Notes under the pieces: model-generated
Database searches by the model: none
What the model was told of the DNA's origin: nothing
The model's input: the letters and a program-made list of their open reading frames with translations, nothing else
From: JACDAS01 sp046262415
GTDB taxonomy: Bacteria; Actinomycetota; Thermoleophilia; Gaiellales; Gaiellaceae
Direction of reading: 5' to 3'
DNA: 32,799 nucleotides
Assembly: GCA_046262415.1 (NCBI GenBank)
Contig: JBHEMU010000091.1
Location: 1-32,799 of the forward strand
Position numbers and translations under genes: made by a program
In this document: positions 24,063 through 31,204 of the stretch, piece by piece
Position numbering within the stretch: position 1 is the first letter of the stretch
How the letters are laid out: every line of letters starts with the position of its first letter

Positions 24063-24768
24063 GCCCTTTCTCGCCCTGGAAGGAGTCGAGGTCCGCTACG
24101 GCCAGGTTGCGGCCGTGCGGGGGGTCACCTTCGAAGTGGCTCGCGGCGAGCTCGTCGGCCTGATCGGGCCGAACGGGGCCGGCAAGTCGACGACGCTCCA
24201 CGCGATCATGGGCGTCGTCCCTGTGAGCAAGGGCGACGTCCGCCTCGCCGGGCAGTCGCTCCGCGGCCGGCCGCCGGAGCTCGTGGCGCGTGCCGGCGTC
24301 GCCCTCGTCCCGGAGGGGCGCCACGTGTTCGCCGGGCTCACCGTCGAGGAGAACCTGCGGCTGGGGCTCGCGGGGCGCCGGACGCGGGACGGCGTCGAAG
24401 CTGATCTGGCCCGCGTGCACGAGCTCTTTCCGGCGGTCGCGGCCGCCCGCCGGCGCCAGGCCGGCGCCCTGTCGGGCGGACAGCAGCAGCAACTCGCGAT
24501 CGCGCGCGCTCTCGTCGCCAGGCCGGACGTCCTGCTCCTGGACGAGCCCTCGCTCGGCCTCGCGCCGACCGTGGTCGAGACGGTCTTCTCGACGCTCGCC
24601 GAGATCCGCCGGCAGGGCGTGACGATCTTGCTCGTCGAGCAGCGAGCGCAGATCACGATCGGCCTCGCAGACCGGACGTACGTGCTCGCGAACGGCGAGA
24701 TCCGCCTCACGCTGAGCCCGCCGGACGCGGCCGATACGGAGCGGCTCGCGGCCGCGTACCTCTCGTGA
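24046..24768 (+). CDS. livF: Branched-chain-type ABC transporter ATPase (LivF-like)
   Basis: A 240-residue ATPase, the usual LivF size. It shows Walker A GLIGPNGAGKSTTLHAI, the LivF-typical LVPEGRHVFAGLTVEENL, signature ALSGGQQQQLAIARAL, Walker B VLLLDEPSLGLAP and ILLVEQ before the H-loop. GTG 24046 is taken as start; TTG 24055 inside the overlap would give 237 residues. Gln replaces the usual H-loop His region (VEQRAQ), as in many LivF proteins. It pairs with LivG to energise the two permeases downstream. Confidence 0.92.
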   Translation: MGALAEPFLALEGVEVRYGQVAAVRGVTFEVARGELVGLIGPNGAGKSTTLHAIMGVVPVSKGDVRLAGQSLRGRPPELVARAGVALVPEGRHVFAGLTVEENLRLGLAGRRTRDGVEADLARVHELFPAVAAARRRQAGALSGGQQQQLAIARALVARPDVLLLDEPSLGLAPTVVETVFSTLAEIRRQGVTILLVEQRAQITIGLADRTYVLANGEIRLTLSPPDAADTERLAAAYLS

Positions 24769-25649
24769 CGACCCTCCAGGCAGTGATCGACGCGGTCGCG
24801 CTGGGCGCCATCTACGCCCTCGTCGCGGTCGGGATCGGGCTCGTCTTCGGCGTGCTGCGCCTGATCAACTTCGCCTACGGCGAGCTGATCACGGCGGGCG
24901 CGTACACGCTGCACGTGCTCAGGGACGAGCCCGCCTTCCTCGCCATCCTCGCGTGCTTCGCCGTCGTCGTCTCCCTCTCGCTGGCGATGGAGCGGATCGC
25001 CTTCCGCCCGCTGCGGAGCGCCTCCCCGGCGACGATGCTCGTCGCCACCTTCGCAGTCAGCTACCTGCTCCAGGCCGTGTACCTGCTCGTGTTCGGCTCG
25101 CTCGGCGACTCGGTCTCGACGCTCGCCGGCCTGCAGCAGGCGGTCGATGTCGGCTCGCTCCACATTCGCTGGATCACGATCGTCACGCTCGGCTGCGGCG
25201 CGGCCGTGCTCGGCGGGACGGCGCTGCTGCTCGGGCGCACCGGCATCGGCCTGCACATGCGAGCCGCGGCGGCGGACTTCCGCACGGCGCGGATCCTGGG
25301 CGTCCGCGCGAACAGGGTGATCGCGTTCGCCTTCCTCGTCTCCGGCTTCCTCGCCGCGGTCGTCAGCGTCCTCTTCACGGTGCAGAACTCGCTCGTGACG
25401 CCCGACCTCGGCGTCCCCGTCACGATCTTCGCCCTCGTGGGCGTCGTCGTCGGCGGCCTCGACCGGCTGTGGACGGCCACGCTCGGCGGCTTCGCGATCG
25501 GCTTCGTCTACTCGCTGCTCGGCGACCAGCTCTCGGGAGGAGCGCGCGTGTACCTGCCGTCGCTCGTCTTCGGGCTCGTCATCGGTGTGCTGCTGCTGCG
25601 GCCGGGCGGGTTGTTCGCGGGGGGCCGCGTGCCGGTGGAGCGGGTGTGA
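24765..25649 (+). CDS. livH: Branched-chain-type ABC transporter permease (LivH-like)
   Basis: A 294-residue permease with about 8 membrane segments. The family features are the first segment AVALGAIYALVAVGIGLVFG, the INFAYGELITAGAY motif, and the cytoplasmic coupling loop MRAAAADFRTARILGVRANR that contacts the ATPases. The start is GTG in a GTGA overlap with livF and the end overlaps livM. It forms the membrane channel with LivM. Confidence 0.93.
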   Translation: MTTLQAVIDAVALGAIYALVAVGIGLVFGVLRLINFAYGELITAGAYTLHVLRDEPAFLAILACFAVVVSLSLAMERIAFRPLRSASPATMLVATFAVSYLLQAVYLLVFGSLGDSVSTLAGLQQAVDVGSLHIRWITIVTLGCGAAVLGGTALLLGRTGIGLHMRAAAADFRTARILGVRANRVIAFAFLVSGFLAAVVSVLFTVQNSLVTPDLGVPVTIFALVGVVVGGLDRLWTATLGGFAIGFVYSLLGDQLSGGARVYLPSLVFGLVIGVLLLRPGGLFAGGRVPVERV

Positions 25650-26674
25650 GACGCCTCGAGCCGCTCGTGCAGTTCCTCGGGCCCGCGCTCCTGATCCTGG
25701 CCGTCGCCGTTGTCGGCAGCCTCACCTCGCACGCGCGCGAGATCGAGTTCCGGAATGCGCTCGTGAACGTCGCGATCGTCGTCGCGCTCTACGTCTTCGT
25801 CGGCAACTCGGGCGTCGTCTCCTTCGGACACGTCAGCTTCGTGGCGGTCGGGGCGTTTGCCTCCGGGCTGCTGACGATCGAGGCGCAGAGCAAGCAGTTC
25901 GTCCTACCCGGCCTGTTCGGGTTCCTCCAGGAGACGACGATCGGGGACCTCCCGTCGCTCGGGCTGGCGGCGGTAGCGGGCGGGGTCTTTGCCTTCCTCG
26001 TCGGCCTGCCGCTGATGCGTCTCTCGGGCCTGCCCGCGGGCATCGCCACGCTCGCCGTGCTCGGGATCACCTACAACGTCCTGCGCAACTGGACGAAGAT
26101 CGGCCCGGGACCGCTGACGCTCTCGCTCGTGCCGGAGACCACGACGATCTGGCGCGCCGCCGTGGGTGCCCTCGCCGTCGCCGCCGTCGCGCTCGTCTAC
26201 CAGCGGTCGCGGGCCGGGCGGCAGCTGCGCGCGACGCGGGAGGATGCGGGCGCCGCGCAGGCGTGCGGCATCGACGTCTACCGTCAGCGGCTCTTCGCAT
26301 TCACCCTGTCGGGAGCTCTGGCGGGGCTGGCAGGGGGGCTCCTCGTGCATCTGCTCGGCAGCATCACCACCGACCAGGTCTACCTCGGCCTGACGTTCCT
26401 GACGCTCGCGATGCTCGTGATCGGGGGAGTCTCGAGCCTCTGGGGCGCGGTCGTCGGCGCACTCCTCGTCAGCGGCGTGAACGCGTTCCTGGTCGATGCG
26501 GAGAACACGGTCCACGTCGGCTTCGACCTGACCCTGCCGCAGGGGACGAGCCTCGTCATCCTCGGCGCGCTGATGGCGCTCGTCCTGATCGTGCGCCCCG
26601 CCGGGCTGACGGGCGGTCGCGAGTTCTCGCTGCCGCGGCGACGCCCGACAAGCGGACCCGAACGTTCCATGTAG
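25646..26674 (+). CDS. livM: Branched-chain-type ABC transporter permease (LivM-like)
   Basis: A 342-residue permease, the usual LivM size, with about 9-10 membrane segments. Motifs include NSGVVSFGHVSFVAVGAFAS, GLPLMRLSGLPAGIATLAVL and the coupling loop ATREDAGAAQACGIDVYRQR. It ends in a basic tail (PRRRPTSGPERSM). GTG start overlaps the livH stop. It is the last gene of the importer operon and is followed by a hairpin. Confidence 0.93.
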   Translation: MRRLEPLVQFLGPALLILAVAVVGSLTSHAREIEFRNALVNVAIVVALYVFVGNSGVVSFGHVSFVAVGAFASGLLTIEAQSKQFVLPGLFGFLQETTIGDLPSLGLAAVAGGVFAFLVGLPLMRLSGLPAGIATLAVLGITYNVLRNWTKIGPGPLTLSLVPETTTIWRAAVGALAVAAVALVYQRSRAGRQLRATREDAGAAQACGIDVYRQRLFAFTLSGALAGLAGGLLVHLLGSITTDQVYLGLTFLTLAMLVIGGVSSLWGAVVGALLVSGVNAFLVDAENTVHVGFDLTLPQGTSLVILGALMALVLIVRPAGLTGGREFSLPRRRPTSGPERSM

Positions 26675-27140
26675 GTCGCCGCTGGTGGCCCGATCCCGAC
26701 GTAGCGGGGCGGAGAGGGGCCACGCTACGTCAGGAGCTGGCTCGCCGCTACTCGTTGGCCAGTGCCGCCGCGATCTTCTGCGCGATGACCTCGACTGAGT
26801 CTCGCGACGCTCAAAGCCGGCAAGGTCAGGAAGTATGCCGCTGCACTCGGCGGTCGTCGGATGAGGCCGCGCTCGAGATCGCTGGACGGGAGACAGAAGT
26901 TCGGGACGTTTCAGGATGCGGCGATGTCTTCGCTCTGCTTTGCAACGCTGAAACCCATGGCCTTGCCTTCGGCGGCAACGAATCGAAGGTCGACCTTCTC
27001 AACCGTCCCTTCGGGAACAGCCACGACGCGGGCATCCAGATCGTCGTCGACCGTCTGGAGACCAGCTACGGCGGGTTAGACTGAACGATTTCGGGTGCGA
27101 ACGACGTGCTGTCTCGGAGTAACGCCTGTCTGACAGCCGC
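26675..27140. other. Gene-poor stretch with decayed coding fragments
   Basis: No complete gene is convincing here. Two minus-strand stretches without start codons read like protein C termini. At 26911-27075, 54 codons include VVAVPEGTVEKVDL and EGKAMGFSVAKQSED. At 26748-26810 the reading is SVEVIAQKIAAALANE. A plus-strand frame (about 26787-27084) is also open across the first fragment. The simplest reading is the debris of an older accessory gene. No integrase or transposase fragment was recognised. Confidence 0.45.
26699..26730 (+). terminator. Hairpin after livM, candidate terminator
   Basis: An 8-bp perfect inverted repeat (arms 26699-26706 and 26723-26730) with a 16-base G-rich loop lies 25 bases after the livM stop. 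There is no U-tract, so this is a weak terminator candidate. Confidence 0.45.
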
Positions 27141-27146
27141 TACTCT
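27141..27146 (+). promoter_or_regulatory. Candidate -10 box (TACTCT) for the ImmA-like bicistron
   Basis: TACTCT is followed by six bases and then GTG 27153, matching the leaderless layout seen elsewhere in the window. No good -35 was seen. Confidence 0.4.
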
Positions 27147-27152
27147 TCATGT

Positions 27153-27519
27153 GTGCGCTACTGGCCGAACCCCGCTCATAAGACCGAGACCACGGAGGCT
27201 GGACCGCCCCGCTGGCGGCCCGACAAAGCGCCGTGCCCGAACGATATGCAGCTGAGAGAGCGGAGGGAGCTGCTCCAAACGGCTGTCCCGATCGACCCGA
27301 CCGATCCTCGGTCCCGGCGCTTCAATATCCGGAGGAGCGGGCGAGGCTTAGAGCTATACGACGCAAAATGGCATCAGGATGTCGAAGGCGAGCCTGAGTT
27401 TCATGGCCATCCAGCAAGTTTCGTTCCGGCAAGGGTGCGTGCTTCGAGTGTTCCGGGACAGAGAGCAGATCACTAGGGCCGAGTACAGCAAGCTTGTGAA
27501 GGAATTCGGATGCCCCTGA
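27153..27519 (+). pseudogene. Small protein partner of the ImmA-like gene, frameshifted by a 4-base duplication
   Basis: From GTG 27153 the frame encodes MRYWPNPAHKTETTEAG and continues to FHGHPASFVPAR (residue 94), then runs into an out-of-frame stop at 27474-27476. At 27435-27442 the tetramer GTGC occurs twice in tandem. Removing one copy restores a 120-residue protein whose tail reads VLRVFRDREQITRAEYSKLV and ends at TGA 27517-27519, overlapping the ATG at 27510. Both halves look like real coding sequence, so the duplication is probably a recent slip or a sequencing error. The protein is basic and Pro/Trp-rich at its N terminus. I recall similar small proteins upstream of ImmA/IrrE-like genes in actinobacteria but cannot name a function. 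It could be an antitoxin, substrate or regulator of the larger protein. Confidence 0.65.
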
Positions 27520-29009
27520 TCGGCAACACAAACGAGCTCGCATTTGAGGTTACGCCCGTCACCCCCTCCTGGGAGCGCCGCTATCTGCCGGAAGTGGCAG
27601 GATGGGCCGGGACCGCGGTTTGGGTCGGCGGACAGAATCTCTGCCGGCATATCGAGCCTGGGTCGAGCGAGGTCAGCGATCACCTATATGTTCCCCTCGC
27701 TCCGATCGCCGATTGGCTCCTACAGGTCTTTCCCGCGTTCGAGTTCGAGGAACGAGCAGCACTCTTTCCGACGTCGCGACATCTTCACGCAAGCGCCGCA
27801 AGCTGGGGCAATACTGCTCCTCTGTCAGGAATGAGCGAGGATGATTGGATAGACGCTCGTGAGGATTGGTGGTTGCGGCACTTCCTCCGCGCGGGGACCG
27901 ACGGCGCACGATTGCCAGATTTGGCGTTCGCTCGAGACGATGAGAACCTCATCGTCGAGTGGAGGATTCCCCGCTTCGTCGGAGACAACGCTCCAACCAT
28001 GCTTTGTGGAGAAGGTGAGTTCGAGATTCAGTGGGATCAAGCGCATTCCACAATCCGGAGTCTCATTGCTCAGGTGGCTAGTTGGCTCCGCGGCACCGCC
28101 GTCGACGGAGTCTATCCGTGGGTGCGCGAGGAAGATCCACTAGACCGTTTGCCAGCCGAGCTTCGGACCGCCCTCGAGTACTACACCGGTCGTCGGCTCG
28201 ATGCCCTTGAGGCGCTCTTTGGGGTAGAGCAGCTCGGCGAACTCTTGGACGTTCTGCACCTGAATGATGCGTGCACCGATCCCGCCGCTAGCCCCCAGTG
28301 CCAAATACTGCGCGATCTTTCACCAGTTGTCGGCTCCGAGATCGGTCAGCTAATTGCCGAAGTCGGGCACCGTGTCAACGGAGCGGCTCCAAATGCTTTC
28401 ATGCGCTGGCGCCGCGCTCGAGGTCTGGCAATTGATGCCGCTCGGGCTGCGGAGTCTGTCGAGGCTGCCGGTCAACTAGCGGCGATCGAGTTGCGTGGTC
28501 ATGCTGGCCTCGACGGCCAGCCCGTCGAGGATCACGCTGCGTTGCTCGCCGAATTCGGCCTCCTCTACGAGCATTCCTCGGTGGAAGGACATCACGATCG
28601 GATGATCGTTGGCACACGAGAAGAGGGCACCCCGATCGCTGTGACTCTCAGCACACCCCGGACGTCGCGAAGTTGGGGGCAACGGTTCGAGGCCGTACGG
28701 GCGCTCGGCCACCTTCTCCTCGATCCACTCAGAGAAGGGGCTATCGGCGCTGCCTCTGGCCCATTTGCTCAGGAAACGAGGCGACGCAGGTCAGGTGCCT
28801 TTGCTGCCGAATTGCTTCTTCCGGAAGCGGCGCTTGGAGAGGCCAGCCACGGTCAGCTCGACGGGGCTGCGGAGACCGGACAGTTTGAAGCACTCTTGGA
28901 GCGGTACGGGGTCGGCGCAAGCGTGGCCGCGTACCAGCTCTGGAACCGAGGATGGTTGTCGAGTCCGGAGGTCAGGGACGAACTGATCTATCAGTTTGCT
29001 GCAGTCTGA
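27510..29009 (+). CDS. ImmA/IrrE-like domain protein with degenerate zinc motif
   Basis: A 499-residue protein. The C-terminal third resembles ImmA/IrrE (COG2856-type) metallopeptidases: the helix VRALGHLLLDP at 396-406, a GAIGAASGPFA linker and AFAAELLLPEAAL at 430-442. In active members the first helix reads HELGH. Here His-Glu is replaced by Arg-Ala, leaving only His401. The third-ligand Glu before AFAAELLLP is also missing (RRRRSG). Catalysis by zinc therefore looks lost. The N-terminal ~300 residues, Trp-rich around DDWIDAREDWWLRHFL, match nothing I know. AAGGAA lies about 6 bases before ATG 27510, which overlaps the small upstream gene by 10 bases. Lower GC and AT-ending codons mark it as foreign. 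A role in phage defence, stress sensing or a toxin-antitoxin pair is possible but unproven. Confidence 0.7.
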   Translation: MPLIGNTNELAFEVTPVTPSWERRYLPEVAGWAGTAVWVGGQNLCRHIEPGSSEVSDHLYVPLAPIADWLLQVFPAFEFEERAALFPTSRHLHASAASWGNTAPLSGMSEDDWIDAREDWWLRHFLRAGTDGARLPDLAFARDDENLIVEWRIPRFVGDNAPTMLCGEGEFEIQWDQAHSTIRSLIAQVASWLRGTAVDGVYPWVREEDPLDRLPAELRTALEYYTGRRLDALEALFGVEQLGELLDVLHLNDACTDPAASPQCQILRDLSPVVGSEIGQLIAEVGHRVNGAAPNAFMRWRRARGLAIDAARAAESVEAAGQLAAIELRGHAGLDGQPVEDHAALLAEFGLLYEHSSVEGHHDRMIVGTREEGTPIAVTLSTPRTSRSWGQRFEAVRALGHLLLDPLREGAIGAASGPFAQETRRRRSGAFAAELLLPEAALGEASHGQLDGAAETGQFEALLERYGVGASVAAYQLWNRGWLSSPEVRDELIYQFAAV

Positions 29010-29100
29010 TAGCCGCCTCGGGATACGCCTTGGGGGTCTGCACGGTGTTCCGCCCATGCCGTAGTTTCAGTTTGAAAGAGCCACGTCGCCTCTCTGAAAA

Positions 29101-29142
29101 TGGGCGCGGCTGGGATTGGACCAGCGACCTCCCGCGTGTGTG
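29101..29142 (-). pseudogene. 3' half of tRNA-Val(CAC): integration-site scar
   Basis: Read on the minus strand this is a tRNA from the anticodon loop to the 3' end. The loop is CACACAC with anticodon CAC (29138-29140), followed by anticodon-stem 3' strand GCGGG and variable region AGGTC. A perfect T arm comes next (GCTGG/CCAGC around loop TCCAATC), then acceptor strand CGCGCCC and discriminator A. The GGGCGCG acceptor partner, D arm and anticodon-stem 5' strand are absent: homology stops at the anticodon loop. No CCA is encoded, and the T-loop has U55 changed to C. tRNA integrases often cross over in the anticodon loop and leave such a displaced half. The intact gene is not in this window. 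Confidence 0.6.
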
Positions 29143-29168
29143 GAGTCCATAACCGACCGCGAAGCGAT

Positions 29169-30287
29169 CTACCCTGGCGTGAAGATCCGCAGCGGCACGT
29201 CCGAGAAGGGCACGCCGCCGCCCGCCGTGACGAGCCAGGTGTCCTGCATGTAGAGGGACGCCCGCTCGTCCGTGGTGATCGCGTGCGGGTGCATCGAGAC
29301 GACCATGTTCTCGCGCAGCTCGACGTCGACGCCCTCGCCGATCCGGGGGAACTCGATCATCGTCATCCCGATCGAATGGCCCGTCACGTGGCCGAGCGTG
29401 AAGCCGCGCTCCACAAACGGCCGAGACACCGCCCGGTGGACGTCATGGGCCGTCGCGCCCGCGCGCATTCCCGTCCGCGCCGCCTCGAAGTACTCGCCGT
29501 ACGCCTCCATCGCCGAGAGCGTCTCGGGGCTCGGCGTCCCCGCGCAGATCGGCCGCGAGAACTCGACCCAGTGGCCGCCGGGCCCCGCGATCTCCAGGCC
29601 GTACAGCAGCAGGTCGTCGCGCTCGATCCGGCGGTCGTGCGCCGGGAACCTGAACTCCGGCCAGGCGGCACCTTCCCCGCCTCCCAGCACCATGTCCATC
29701 GTCGTCCGGTACGTGCCCGCGGCGGTAAAGAGCCGTTCCGCCTCCGCCATCACCTCGGCCTCGGTCCGGCCGACCTCGTAGGCGTCGAGGACGACTCGGA
29801 ACCCCTCCTCGTTGATCCGCATGCTCTCGCGCACGGACTCGAGCTCGGCAGCGCTCTTCACCGCGCGCGCCAGGTCGAACTCCCGGTCGAACGGCACCAG
29901 CTCGGCCGGGCCCTCCACGAGCGCGCGGTAGTCACGCACGGCGAGCACGTGGTCGAGCCCGTAGACGCCGAGCCGCCGCCAGCCGCGCTCCCGCGCCCGC
30001 TCGCGGATCCACTCGCCGGGATGCTCCGCGAAGACCTGCTCGGGGACGAGCGCCTCGCCGTGGTCGCCGACCCAGCGGGCCTCGCGCGGGAAGACGATCG
30101 CCGCCTCGCCGTCGACGGGGACGACGACGTACGCGTAGCGATGCAGGATGCGGAAGCCCGAGAGGTAGCGAACGGCGCCCTCGAACCCGGTGTACTCCGA
30201 CCCGGCGACGAGCACCGCGTCCACGCCGGCCTCCGCCGCCGCCGCGCGGACGGCGTCCTGGCGCCGTTCGAGCTCCCAGTCCGTCAC
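29169..30287 (-). CDS. M24-fold (creatinase/Xaa-Pro peptidase-like) protein lacking most metal ligands
   Basis: A 372-residue two-domain M24-fold protein. The N-terminal creatinase-like domain has VLVAGSEYTGFEGAVRYLSG. In the C-terminal domain only the metal His is conventional (GHVTGHSIGMTMIEFP). The two Asp ligands are both Glu (LEIAGPGGHWVEFSRP). The Glu of the usual EPG motif is His (VVSMHPHAI), and the last Glu is Gln (LYMQDTWLV). This resembles the situation in creatinase, which uses the fold without metals, though the residues are not the same. It could be an amidinohydrolase-like enzyme, or act on an amino acid derivative handled by the neighbouring reductases. GTG 30287 overlaps the previous stop by 3-4 bases. 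Confidence 0.85.
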   Translation of the reverse strand: MTDWELERRQDAVRAAAAEAGVDAVLVAGSEYTGFEGAVRYLSGFRILHRYAYVVVPVDGEAAIVFPREARWVGDHGEALVPEQVFAEHPGEWIRERARERGWRRLGVYGLDHVLAVRDYRALVEGPAELVPFDREFDLARAVKSAAELESVRESMRINEEGFRVVLDAYEVGRTEAEVMAEAERLFTAAGTYRTTMDMVLGGGEGAAWPEFRFPAHDRRIERDDLLLYGLEIAGPGGHWVEFSRPICAGTPSPETLSAMEAYGEYFEAARTGMRAGATAHDVHRAVSRPFVERGFTLGHVTGHSIGMTMIEFPRIGEGVDVELRENMVVSMHPHAITTDERASLYMQDTWLVTAGGGVPFSDVPLRIFTPG

Positions 30288-31204
30288 TGCGCCCACCTCC
30301 ATTCCATGCCCTTGACGAGCGCCGTCAGGGCGCCGTTCAGCGGCGCCTCGACGCCTTGCCGCGCGCCGAACGCGACGATCGCACCGTTCAGGAAGTCGAC
30401 CTCGGTCGGCCGCGCAGCCTCCACGTCCTGAAGCATGCTCGGCTTGTGGTCGTAGGCCACCTCCTTGCGCGCGGCGAAGTCGAACAGCTCCTCCGGATCC
30501 ATGTCGAGCACGATGCCCTGCGCGTCGGCGACAGCTCGCCCCTCCCGCATCACCGCCCACGCGAGCTCGCGGGTCGCCGGGTGCTCGGCGATGCGACCGT
30601 GCGTGAGCCCCGTCAGCGCGCCGATCGCGTTCGACGCGGCGTTGAAGATCAGCTTCCGCCACTGCGCCCCGCGCGCGTCCTCGAGCGCGTGCGTCGGCAT
30701 CCCGCCCCGCGTGCACGCGTCGGCGAGCTCGCGCACCTTCTCGAGCGGGGCCGGGCTCGGCTCGAACGGGCCGAGGTGCGTGTCGCCCTTCGTGTCCCAC
30801 CCGACGTGGCCGGGCGCGATCACGTGGCCCGCCGGGAACGTCGTGCCGCGGATCACCTCACGCACGTGCTCGGCGATCAGCTCCTCGTTGCCCGCGCCGT
30901 TCTGCACCGAGCACACCGCGCCGCCGCGGAATGCGTGCGCCGCCGCGGCGACCGCCGCCGAGGTGTGCATGCTCTTCACGGCGACGACGCCGTAGTCGCA
31001 CGACGGCAGATCGCCCGCGTCGGCCGTCGCGCGCACCTGTCCGACGAGCTCGCCGGCGCCGGAGATCCGCAGGCCGGCCTCGTTGATCGCGCGCACGTGC
31101 GCCTCGTCGAGGTCGAAGGCCCACACCTCCACGTCCTCGAGCTGCGCGAGGTGGGCGGCGAACAGGGAGCCGACGGCCCCGCACCCGACCACCGCCACCC
31201 TCAC
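30284..31204 (-). CDS. 2-dehydropantoate 2-reductase (ketopantoate reductase) family protein, copy 1
   Basis: A 306-residue NADPH-dependent reductase. The N-terminal Rossmann motif is VAVVGCGAVGSLFAAHLA. The catalytic Lys/Asn segment is WRKLIFNAASNAIGALTG, and the substrate Glu segment is RPTEVDFLNGAIV. All core residues of ketopantoate reductase are present. A role in pantothenate synthesis is possible, but two tandem copies beside an aminotransferase and an M24 protein suggest reduction of another 2-oxo acid. GTG 31204 overlaps the stop of copy 2 by 4 bases. Confidence 0.88.
   Translation of the reverse strand: MRVAVVGCGAVGSLFAAHLAQLEDVEVWAFDLDEAHVRAINEAGLRISGAGELVGQVRATADAGDLPSCDYGVVAVKSMHTSAAVAAAAHAFRGGAVCSVQNGAGNEELIAEHVREVIRGTTFPAGHVIAPGHVGWDTKGDTHLGPFEPSPAPLEKVRELADACTRGGMPTHALEDARGAQWRKLIFNAASNAIGALTGLTHGRIAEHPATRELAWAVMREGRAVADAQGIVLDMDPEELFDFAARKEVAYDHKPSMLQDVEAARPTEVDFLNGAIVAFGARQGVEAPLNGALTALVKGMEWRWAQ

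Noticed and set aside
26673..26705. Stretch resembling a tRNA T arm (GGTCGCCGCTGGTGGCCCGATCCC-like) after livM
   Set aside because: The stem does not pair well, no acceptor strand follows, and the orientation is opposite to the real scar at 29101-29142, so it cannot be the matching direct repeat.
29100..30431. Plus-strand frame beginning MGAAGIGPATSRVCG
   Set aside because: The opening is a typical false translation of antisense tRNA sequence, and the rest is antisense to the M24-fold gene. It was useful only as a pointer to the tRNA scar.
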